A DNA stretch of 64,000 nt from Trichuris trichiura (taxonomy: Eukaryota; Nematoda; Enoplea; Trichinellida; Trichuridae): positions 62,001-126,000 of the forward strand of contig JBAJFE010000006.1 of assembly GCA_037903355.1 (NCBI GenBank). Direction: 5' to 3'. Both the position numbers and the translations under genes were made by a program. The number at the start of each line of letters is the position of its first letter. Within the stretch, counting starts at the first letter, position 1. The notes under the pieces are model-generated. The model made no database searches. It was given only the letters and a program-made list of their open reading frames with translations, and was not told the origin of the DNA. Shown here piece by piece: positions 51,006 to 64,000 of this stretch.

Positions 51006-54000
51006 CTACTTCCTGTGCATTTTGAGGGCATATTTTGCAGTGCGAAGATACGGTTTCAATTCATCAAACTTCGAATGCGACTGGCATAGCTTTCTTATCT
51101 TTCTTACTGTATTGACTAGCAACTGGTCAGACAGGCTCGTGTGGTAAACAGTAGACAAGTAATGTCGCAGTAGATCGTTTGAGACGGCCTGCGCACCTGC
51201 TACGCAAAATAATTGAATGAACGCTTTGCCTAGCATTCGGCGGGTCTCGCATGCTTTTGTAGCATCCATATAAGGGCTGAACTTGTCGGTAATGTCGGAC
51301 AGTTGCGCAACAGTCGATCCAAACGGGTGCATACAGTAGGCTTTCAACAGCATGCTCGTTAAGCGGATAGCCAACTCGGCGTCATTTTCAGATCGGATTT
51401 TAGCCTCTGACAATGCTGTACAGGCGCAAGATATCCATCCAACAGCCAAATTCCAACAAAGGGATCGATTTCGACGGAAAATGAAGCGAAAAATATTGCA
51501 CAACACCTCAACAACGATCCAAACGCTTTGGTCTTGGCACAAGGTCAACAAAAAACCGAGCCAGTTGTGCTGCTTGCATAACACGTTGACAGCCTTTGGA
51601 ATTCTAGAGGCGGCCAACATGAACCGTAGAATGGCGCTGCGCTGACTGGGCTCGCACAAGGAGCAATGGTAGAAGGAGAAAAGAAATTTGAATGTAAACA
51701 GTCTGTAGGCAATGTCAAAGTCAATGGTCGTTCTTAAACCGTCCGCCAGAAGGTTCAAAATCCACGACCTTTCCTGCCTATAGTGAGCGCTCGAAGAGTG
51801 AAAAAATCGAAGGAAATTGGGCACTAAACCGAGATTGAATCGCGGACCGATCAGCAGAAATTGACAAGCCGTTCGATAAACAGGGCTTTTGGGATTGATA
51901 AACACCCACAAAAGTCGACTCAAAAACAAGCTGATGATGAATGGAATTCGCTGATTATCTCGCGTGACGCTCTGACGAACGAGCGCTAACAGAAACAACA
52001 GCTGGCTTTTTTCGGCAAAGTTTTCCGATCCTTTAAGCGCTTCGTGAAAATCGACCAAATTGCTGTAGCATACTGCCCTAAGATCCGGGTCGGCGAAACT
52101 CAATCCGCACAGCAAGAAACTGAGGCAGTGAGTTGTCACAAATCGCCTACAGTTCACCACGGAATCGCTGCGCAATATGCGACCAAGGGCGGGCAACAGA
52201 AAGCGAGGATCGTACAAGTCAGAGGCTGCATATGAGTGGCGCACGTCGAGTTGCAGGTTAAGCGGAAAGTTGAGAATAGTTTTCTTCATCTTTTCCTCAT
52301 CAATAGAACTCAATACATCGTCCGCCGACGGTCGGTTCCATAAGCTCGGGCCGAGTAGCTTCCAATTGGCAAATGAGCTCAGCGCCGTAGCACCCCACAC
52401 AAGAGGATAAAAGATGCTCAAGTCAATACCTATACTTTCATATAAGGCTAGCAATTTTAAGATAGTCGTATCTACCAGTCCAAGTGTAGCCCAGTAAGAG
52501 CTCAATAAAGCAGGAACATTGGACAAGTCCATGAGCGAATGATCGTTCTCACAGCAGACCAACAGTAGAGAAAGCAGGGAGTGCCTCAGCTGTTCCTCCT
52601 TACCAATGACGACAACGGGACCGAACTGCGAATGCCCAAAAACCATTGAAACTAATGGCAATCCCATAGTACTCTTCAGAGAGGCTACCATTTGACTAAC
52701 CAACTGCACATGACTTGGCGAAGAGAACCGTCGCGACAAAATAAGCTGCCAAAGTTTTCGGTACAAGCTTGAACCAATAGGAGGGCGCCACAGGATCTTC
52801 ACTCTGTCAACAAGTGTGCATTCAAAAGTGGTCTTCGTCTCCCCGCGCTTTTCGATGCACAAAACCAGAAGTTCCATGGCGGACAGACAATCGTCAAGAG
52901 CCGCGGCAAAAATTGTCAAACAATGATCCGACTGGATCAAGTTGGGACTGTCAACAACTTTACGACATGAAGAAAAGAGAATGGGACTAATGCCGGGTTG
53001 GATTTTGTTAACAGCGAATGCCAACGAGATCAGATCACTGTTCCAATGTGCTACATCTGCAAAACGGTCTGCGTAAAGCCGATAGATCGTAGAGAGAAAG
53101 TCTACGTTATCGCAGTCGATGTTCAGCCTAAAAATTGGTAACAAAATGTCGGCTGCAAGTGGGAGACTATCCGAGTTCTCCACTGCCCATTCAATTAACA
53201 GACGTTTCATTATGCCTTTCCGGTCTGCCTTCTGTAAGGTTATAAACAGACTGGCCGCGTGTCCACTCTTAACAATGTAACGGAATAACAAACGGGTACA
53301 GTCGGTAAGGTTCAGCTTAATAGGAACACAAGAGCAAAGGGAATTCATAATTTTGAACACAGAGTCGCAGTAGGACGGCTCGTCGGACAGTTCCCAGAAA
53401 ATATGCGTTATAACGCGAGTACATTTGTCTCGGCTTAACCTAGCGGCGATTTCGTGGTCATTTTTTGCAAATTCGAGTAACTGCAACCAAAAGAATTCAA
53501 GTGACGTCCAGTTTAAATTTTGACTACTATCAACGTTGCTCAGGGTAACCATGAGCTGTTCAGCAGTTGCCATTGACGCCAGCTGTACAGCAAATTCCAT
53601 CGACTTGGACTGACAGGCCGGGGCGACGATCAAGTCGTTCATATACTGCGGAAGATCTCTAAGCACCAGCTGACGGAAAGATGGAGAAGAAAGGCATTGT
53701 TTAACGGAAAAATGCAAGCGCAGTAAGGAGCTTAAAAGGTCATCTTTCACCATGTCGATTTGTAGGAAAAGCTCGGCATCTATATCCCATACGCTCATCG
53801 CCTGATCAATCAGGGAAAACATATGATCTTCAGTGGTCAAGTTCTTCGCTCTGGCCTTTCTCCATAAATGGACAAGAAACAAAAAGTTATCAAGTCGTCT
53901 TGCGGGACAACTTTGTAAATCAAAAATGCCAGCACAATCCTGCAACGCTTGCTTCTTGGATATATAACGAGAGAACGCCTCAACTTCAAATGCGTCCGCG

Positions 54001-56192
54001 TCGGCGCGTAGCTTTCCTTTTTTGTCAAGCCGAGTTTCTTCGTTTGCAATGATTTTGGCAAGAGAACAATCGGAACTTTTTAAAACAGTGAGCAGCCTAT
54101 CGCGGTTGCCCTTTTGGAACCACAGTATCAACCTCAAACAGCGCAAAGCACATTGTTCAACTTCAGCAGCCAAAGGATTTTGCAATTGACACCACCAAAG
54201 TAAAGTGGGTACAAGTATGCTGAATTCTAACCTTTGCTGGATGGCCAACACAAATTGGTCGAAGAAAACTTGCGTATGCACACCGTCGGTTGGCCAATTT
54301 CCCTCGAGCGTTTCGGCACTGCGTAACAAATCTTCGTACCTTGAATACTGAGAACAAATGGCTGCATGAACAACTTTTTCGAAGCATTCCCTCACGGGAT
54401 CACTGCCCGCGTAAGCAAACGTGGCTAGCCATAACTTCATCTCGGTAGCGTGATTTGCCAGCACTCCGCTCAATTGAACCATCTGGCAGAAAGCGCTGTC
54501 CAAAGAAAAGAGTTCAGCATTGGTATCTTTTTCGTAGCAACGAAGCAACTGACCAAGAAAGGATTTTCCTCCCTTCAATTTTCGTACCAAGTCAACAAGT
54601 TCCACAGAACTTTGGGGAATGAGGGATATCAACTGCAACTTAAGGCCCATACTTAGAAAATCCTCAGTGGTCAAGAAAATTTGCACGAGGTCGACATTCA
54701 AGAGGAAGTCTTTGCTAAGGCGATGGAAAAGAAGCAAATTGGAGACCAGCAGTTTCGCAGTAGAAACGGCAAGTTCGTAGGGACCCCCATTCGCGTACAG
54801 CTTCCTGGCGGACATGAAGCATAGACGAACCTCCTCAAAGGCTGGAAGAACCTCGAAAAAGATCGAACCCACCTGCCGAAAAAGGTCGTCATCCTGAAGA
54901 GCATTCAATGCACGGTCGGCTCGAAGGACTAGAGCTCGAAGAAGTTTTGAACCAATAATGGTGGAATCGACATTCCTTGATTTCCATAATGGCATTGCTA
55001 AGCTCTTGACAGCCAGATCAGGTACAACAAACTTGGCAAATACTTCAACGTTCACCAAATTTGAAGAAAAGGAATCTACGTTACAGCTAGTGTCCTTAAG
55101 CAGCGTCGCCCAGAGAAGGCCGATCTGCTGTCGCGTTTCGTCAGTAGAATTACCGCAATCGTACTCCAAACAACGGTTCATCAAATCGGGACATAATTGC
55201 GCAAGTTTTACGATGACCGCTCTTGCCAGAGGTGAAGAGCCAGCATGAGGTATCAAATCAACGTGCAACTTGTACAAAATATTGTTAGGAGGCTTTTCGG
55301 CGTGATCAAGGTTAACTTCGGGGACGCGCAGCTGCTCGATGCAAGAGTAGAAGAAATTTTTCAAGCATTCCTCAAGACCACTTTCCTCAATCAAAGAACA
55401 AATGCTACGGGAGCAACCGTGGAATATCCGAACCTTGTTGAACTTCGGCACTTCCGCTGTTTCTATGATCTGTCGTACGGTATCTACCGCACTGCAAATC
55501 AACTGCAAACTGGATGACTTGACGTTACGCAACATTTTTTGCAAGATGAACTTTTCTCCGCAAATCTTATGCAAAGCTTGACGACTGGCAAACCGAATAA
55601 CAACGATTACGAAGTTGATACAGCCATCTCTAAGCGTGGAATCCTTAAATTGTTCAGTCAACGCTGCGTCATCGAGGTCGAAAAACCTGATGAGATCATC
55701 GACGGCAACGGCACCCAGACTGGCGCCGGAAGTCATTACCTTCAACACCATGTTCCGATAGGCAACGGTTGGCTGACGCAATTGCCGGCGCAACGCGGCA
55801 GCACGACGAATAAATTGGCCAAAAACACGAATAGCTCGCTGTCGGAAGGAACTACCAGGCTTGCTGGCGCAGTCGAAGATTTTAAAAATAACAGACAAAA
55901 TAGAGTGTACAGTAAAAGATTCTTCGACTCGTTCTAACCATTTTACTAGCTCTTCGCCGTCGTAAGAGTGCACAAAAAATTCGGCAACCGGATTATCCTC
56001 GGACTTGCCTGCTTCGTAGGCGTCGTAAGCGTTCAACCAAACAGTCATACATGAGGTAATATCTGCGTCTTCTCGTCCAATGGATGAATGGAATAGACTT
56101 CCGTCAAATTTTTTCGATAGCAGCACAGCTTTTTTCTTTTTTAACGACTCTTCCAACGAGACATTATCGTCCAACTGGAGCGGGCGCTTCAT
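51006..56192 (-). CDS. URB1: Nucleolar pre-ribosomal-associated protein 1 (URB1/Npa1)
   Basis: Large nucleolar factor of early 60S ribosomal subunit assembly. A single uninterrupted frame of 1728 codons, with no introns in a genome where neighbours have up to twenty. The N-terminus is basic (KKKK) and polar, and the rest is almost entirely helical repeat-like sequence rich in Leu, as expected for the HEAT/ARM-like Npa1 fold. Segments recalling the family include VKLAQLCPDLMNRCLEYDC, and the N-terminal ~350 residues align in character with the Npa1 domain. The length is shorter than human URB1 (about 2270), so the C-terminus may be reduced or continue in an unlocated exon. The ATG lies 5 nt after TTTCTAG. 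It is divergent from the USP gene, about 1 kb away. Confidence 0.8.
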   Translation of the reverse strand: MKRPLQLDDNVSLEESLKKKKAVLLSKKFDGSLFHSSIGREDADITSCMTVWLNAYDAYEAGKSEDNPVAEFFVHSYDGEELVKWLERVEESFTVHSILSVIFKIFDCASKPGSSFRQRAIRVFGQFIRRAAALRRQLRQPTVAYRNMVLKVMTSGASLGAVAVDDLIRFFDLDDAALTEQFKDSTLRDGCINFVIVVIRFASRQALHKICGEKFILQKMLRNVKSSSLQLICSAVDTVRQIIETAEVPKFNKVRIFHGCSRSICSLIEESGLEECLKNFFYSCIEQLRVPEVNLDHAEKPPNNILYKLHVDLIPHAGSSPLARAVIVKLAQLCPDLMNRCLEYDCGNSTDETRQQIGLLWATLLKDTSCNVDSFSSNLVNVEVFAKFVVPDLAVKSLAMPLWKSRNVDSTIIGSKLLRALVLRADRALNALQDDDLFRQVGSIFFEVLPAFEEVRLCFMSARKLYANGGPYELAVSTAKLLVSNLLLFHRLSKDFLLNVDLVQIFLTTEDFLSMGLKLQLISLIPQSSVELVDLVRKLKGGKSFLGQLLRCYEKDTNAELFSLDSAFCQMVQLSGVLANHATEMKLWLATFAYAGSDPVRECFEKVVHAAICSQYSRYEDLLRSAETLEGNWPTDGVHTQVFFDQFVLAIQQRLEFSILVPTLLWWCQLQNPLAAEVEQCALRCLRLILWFQKGNRDRLLTVLKSSDCSLAKIIANEETRLDKKGKLRADADAFEVEAFSRYISKKQALQDCAGIFDLQSCPARRLDNFLFLVHLWRKARAKNLTTEDHMFSLIDQAMSVWDIDAELFLQIDMVKDDLLSSLLRLHFSVKQCLSSPSFRQLVLRDLPQYMNDLIVAPACQSKSMEFAVQLASMATAEQLMVTLSNVDSSQNLNWTSLEFFWLQLLEFAKNDHEIAARLSRDKCTRVITHIFWELSDEPSYCDSVFKIMNSLCSCVPIKLNLTDCTRLLFRYIVKSGHAASLFITLQKADRKGIMKRLLIEWAVENSDSLPLAADILLPIFRLNIDCDNVDFLSTIYRLYADRFADVAHWNSDLISLAFAVNKIQPGISPILFSSCRKVVDSPNLIQSDHCLTIFAAALDDCLSAMELLVLCIEKRGETKTTFECTLVDRVKILWRPPIGSSLYRKLWQLILSRRFSSPSHVQLVSQMVASLKSTMGLPLVSMVFGHSQFGPVVVIGKEEQLRHSLLSLLLVCCENDHSLMDLSNVPALLSSYWATLGLVDTTILKLLALYESIGIDLSIFYPLVWGATALSSFANWKLLGPSLWNRPSADDVLSSIDEEKMKKTILNFPLNLQLDVRHSYAASDLYDPRFLLPALGRILRSDSVVNCRRFVTTHCLSFLLCGLSFADPDLRAVCYSNLVDFHEALKGSENFAEKSQLLFLLALVRQSVTRDNQRIPFIISLFLSRLLWVFINPKSPVYRTACQFLLIGPRFNLGLVPNFLRFFHSSSAHYRQERSWILNLLADGLRTTIDFDIAYRLFTFKFLFSFYHCSLCEPSQRSAILRFMLAASRIPKAVNVLCKQHNWLGFLLTLCQDQSVWIVVEVLCNIFRFIFRRNRSLCWNLAVGWISCACTALSEAKIRSENDAELAIRLTSMLLKAYCMHPFGSTVAQLSDITDKFSPYMDATKACETRRMLGKAFIQLFCVAGAQAVSNDLLRHYLSTVYHTSLSDQLLVNTVRKIRKLCQSHSKFDELKPYLRTAKYALKMHRK

Positions 56193-57223
56193 TCCAACTA
56201 GAAATTACAAACGTGGCCAACAGGAAGTAAACGATTAGCAGGTATAAATGATACAGTATGGGAAGGAAGGTAGAAAGGACAACTTGCACCTACCGGATGG
56301 AGATGAAGCAGCCGACTAAATCAGTCTTGTTTTCTAGAGCAAGCACTCAATGTAGATTCTGTAATGCCGTAAAAGCAAATCGTAGCCAGTAAAGTATTGG
56401 ATATTTTGTTAATACAAAAAGAGCAAAATAACGACAAAGCTGTGAGAGCCCACTGGTTCAACAATTAACAGCACTAATACTGAACAGCTCTCACATAGGT
56501 TTACATCATACAACCGTATTGAACATTCAAAGAATTGCTATATCTCTGTGAATATCACTTCGATGTACATGGCGAGGGCTCCGAAGTATTACAGTAAGCA
56601 GATTCTGTCCCGAGGCATTGCTTTGCTAGCTTCCTACTTTTTTGATTGCAACTACAATGCAGAGCGCTTGAATTGGGTCTTCTCGGTTATGCGCCTTTCA
56701 GTTTGAGAAATGCAGGTTCTATTGTACCAAGCACGTCACCTTCCTTTTCTGTCCTTACTGGTAAGCAACCAGGCGGCTCCGTTTTTTGCTCCAACCTTAG
56801 CCAACATAGTTGCTTTACGTTGAGACTTAGGTTTAGCAAATGAGCAGAACGAGGTAGACAGCAAACCTACAGTATGACGGTGAAGCGCATAACCAACGGT
56901 ACCCAATTTCAGCCGTACTTTCCCGCCTTTAGCTGGAGCACCGAGACAGGAAAATGTTAGCCGCTTAGCTATACCGAATGCTACGGACTTTTCTTCCAAG
57001 TCAGGTAAGTACATGCGAATCATTTACAAGCTTGCTGTAGGCCGTTAAGGTAGTACTTTCATTGAAGTGTGATCTTTTTGTTGGCTCGTTGTTATCGGGG
57101 CTGTTGTTTTCTTCGACTTGTTTAAAATCTTCAAGTACCATTGCGTAAGTCCCCTTTTAATCGGTTTCTTGCATACTAAAAAGTCAGTTTTACAGATTTG
57201 GGTATTTACTTCGAAATCTTGCC
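56193..57223. promoter_or_regulatory. Divergent intergenic region between URB1 and the USP gene
   Basis: One kilobase separating two genes transcribed away from each other, so it must hold both promoters. A 95-codon basic frame on minus (57023-56736) has no recognisable motif and no splice context. No TATA box stands out. Confidence 0.4.
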
Positions 57224-62061
<4,838 letters not shown>

Positions 62062-62494
62062 AACCGAAGCGAAAATAGTCGCAGTGGTCCTCGTCCAACT
62101 TGTTCTTCTTTTTTTAAGTTTAGTATTCTTTGATTGCTCCAAAAATACTTTTCCATTGCTTTTCTTTTTGGCTCATTCGTGTCGTTCTTACGGCGCGATG
62201 ACTTCTCGGGCAGTCGTTGACGCATGTTGCGCTATCGCCTTTGAAAACCTACGTTTGATATGTTCGACGTAGGCGCGTTTTCTCTCATCCCACTCTTTGC
62301 CAATGCTTTGCCTCTCTTTCTCAATTGCTGAAAGATCTTAACTTATTTTCGTTGACGATACACTTGTGTTTGACTGCTTACGGTTCAGGAGAGCGTTTGG
62401 ACGTTTCACTCTTATCTGTGTGTACACATGAACGTTAGATTAAATTTTGTTGGACCGGTCTTCACTTGACGAAATAACAAACTATCAGCGAAGT

Positions 62495-63141
62495 ATGCAG
62501 CTGGTCCGCTTCTTACTCAGCTTTTTTTCATTGCTACTTGGTAAGAGACTGCTCTTCTTCTTCTTCTTCTTGTTGAGCAACTTTGGAAAGTTTGCAACAC
62601 ATTCAGATGCAGCCATCGTGCATAGCGTCCAATTTGGCCCCAATCGAGTTTATCACCTGAACAGCGATGCGGGTGAAATATCTCCAACCAACGGATCCGC
62701 AGTGTACTTACCTTACACGAAGCTACGGTGGGTTATCAGCAGCCAAAGCAAAAATGTACACTCAGCCATAGAGCAAAGTGCTACATATTCCATGCTTGCA
62801 GAAGCTGGACATTACTTTCGATCCAAATTTTGGTATTGAACCGGCGAAGTTTGTGGCTTGCTTGGATCATGTAACGATTTACGACGCTGCCATCTTCGAC
62901 TTGAGCAGTGAACGCTGCGCCATGCACATGGACGAACCTATAGGCATTTCTTTCCATTTTTCCGTTGCGCTTCTAACTTCGTCTTTGCGTCTTGAAGGAA
63001 GGTATTGCGGTTACAAGCAGCCAATAGTGCATGGTCATGTGCCAAGTTCAATTGTTGTTGAGTTCTGTTCGGCGCCAGGCGAAGTAAGCAAGCGTAACGT
63101 TGGATTCAAGTTGAAATGGCAAACCGTTTCTCCAATTGCTC
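62495..63141 (+). CDS. Secreted CUB-domain protein, 3' end not traced
   Basis: Exons 62495-62540, 62607-62755 and 62802-63141, in phase, give 178 residues so far. The first exon is a signal peptide (MQLVRFLLSFFSLLLG). The rest reads like one CUB domain: a GEISPTNGSAVYLPYTKLRW opening, the calcium-site-like LDITFDPNFGIE, FVACLDHVTIYDA, then RYCGYKQPIVHGHVPSS and VGFKLKWQT at the end. CUB domains bind proteins or sugars outside the cell. After 63141 (GCTC/GTAAGT donor) I find no convincing next exon before the window end, so the gene may continue beyond it or end with a short tail. The ATG lies 6 nt after an ATCAG acceptor. It starts 434 bp after the USP gene in the same direction. Confidence 0.75.
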
Positions 63142-63331
63142 GTAAGTTTATCAGGTTCATAACAAAGATGAATAGAATAGGCTTATTGCTTACAGTCCCT
63201 TCTTTCCTTTCGTTACCTGCAAATCGTTGTCATAATTTAAGAATACGGTATACAAACAATCCTTTAATTCTTTAAGTTGAGTAAGTATACACGGAAAGTA
63301 AGCGTCCAGTCTTTATCAGTCTATTACTGAG

Positions 63332-63377
63332 CACAGTTTTCGGCGCTATTCGTGCCTCTTCGTCAGCGCTGACTGTG
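63332..63377 (-). ncRNA. Hammerhead-like motif, incomplete
   Basis: On minus: CACAGT, CAGCG, CTGACGA (63366-63360), GGC-loop-GCC (stem II), GAAA and ACTGTG. CACAGT and ACTGTG pair perfectly and enclose the core, a type III-like layout, but there is no room for a normal stem I. Probably a decayed or dimer-dependent copy. Confidence 0.3.
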
Positions 63378-63637
63378 AACGATTATGAAGAAGTGAAAAT
63401 TGATTAGAGGAGTTTGAACGAACTGTCCAAAGATGGGAGAAGCGAGTTTAGTCAAAAAGGAACCCTTTCATTAAGGGAGTAATTTCAAGTCACCTACAGA
63501 CCAAAACAAAATCACCAAAAGATAATGCTGGCATATTGTATCTGTACGAATAAACGCTAAACGTCTGGTAACGGGAAGATGGATTTCCATTTTAAACTTT
63601 TACGCAGCTTTTTCCAGTTCTTTGTGAGTTTGCGTAA

Positions 63638-63682
63638 AAAATCAAAGCAACCGCCCTACTAACGAACGGATGAGCAAACCGT
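63638..63682 (+). repeat. Dispersed repeat, copy B
   Basis: GTAAAAAATCA followed by CGCCCTACTAACGAACGG and ATGAGCAAA, matching copy A at 18306-18347. It lies in the last 860 bp of the window, where I recognise no gene. Confidence 0.6.
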
Positions 63683-64000
63683 TATGGAAATTACAGTAAA
63701 ACAATATACGTATATTGTCTTATTCGTATTGTATAAATGCCGGTGTAGGCTTACCATAACAAGCAGTATTGGTATACACGTGTTCCATTTTTGCATATGT
63801 ACATTGTTTTTCTGTGATTTAAACAATTTGCTTATTCATTCGTTGGCAGTGCGTTTGTTTTTGTTTTTTTACAACTATACTTACGGGGGACGGGAAAAGG
63901 CTGTGGGAGAAACAAAATAGAAACTATACGAACACGTTTCAACAAATGAAATGTCAAAAATAGACAATAGAGATAAACTAAAGCTTAATAGAATGTAATA

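Overview
The window looks like chromosomal DNA of a nematode, most likely a clade I worm (Trichuris/Trichinella group). The genes are animal genes split by many short introns, mostly about 50-60 nt. Nearly every recognisable start codon lies a few bases after a splice-acceptor AG, the pattern left by spliced-leader trans-splicing or short 5'UTR introns. The sequence is AT-rich by eye. The species is an inference; no rRNA or mitochondrial marker is present.

Layout. 0.8-2.1 kb (minus): a PTPDC1-like phosphatase-family gene in which I cannot find the catalytic P-loop. 2.7-3.5 kb (minus): a RhoA/RHO-1 GTPase with four exons. 3.5-9.5 kb: no gene recognised, but two copies of a hammerhead-ribozyme-bearing repeat, one in a 267-bp palindrome. 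9.5-15.4 kb (minus): fibulin-1, with an anaphylatoxin-like region, nine calcium-binding EGF modules and both alternative C-terminal ends (1C and 1D). 15.4-20.0 kb: no gene recognised. 20.0-20.6 kb (plus): an intronless CES-2/PAR-type bZIP factor. 20.9-24.1 kb (minus): two mitochondrial assembly factors in tandem, NDUFAF2 (complex I) then ATPAF2 (ATP synthase). 24.3-27.3 kb (minus): EOGT, the EGF-domain O-GlcNAc transferase, traced through 14 exons. 28.9-31.6 kb (minus) and 40.7-45.8 kb (plus): two paralogous seven-helix receptors of two exons each, flanking a 9-kb gene-poor stretch with further repeat copies. 48.3-49.4 kb (plus): a secreted protein of unknown family. 51.0-56.2 kb (minus): a single-exon 1728-residue URB1/Npa1 ribosome-assembly protein. 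57.2-62.1 kb (plus): a USP4/11/15-type deubiquitinase traced through 20 exons. 62.5-63.1 kb (plus): a CUB-domain secreted protein, possibly incomplete at its 3' end.

The genes are a mix of housekeeping, matrix and receptor functions and do not form one pathway. The closest functional pairing is NDUFAF2 with ATPAF2, in the same orientation and 133 bp apart, a candidate operon. The most unusual non-coding content is a dispers ed repeat family carrying minimal type I hammerhead ribozyme cores. Stem I and stem II change in a compensating way between copies, as in Penelope-like retroelements and retrozyme-type repeats. Exon coordinates come from reading splice sites, reading phase and remembered family alignments by eye; no search was run.
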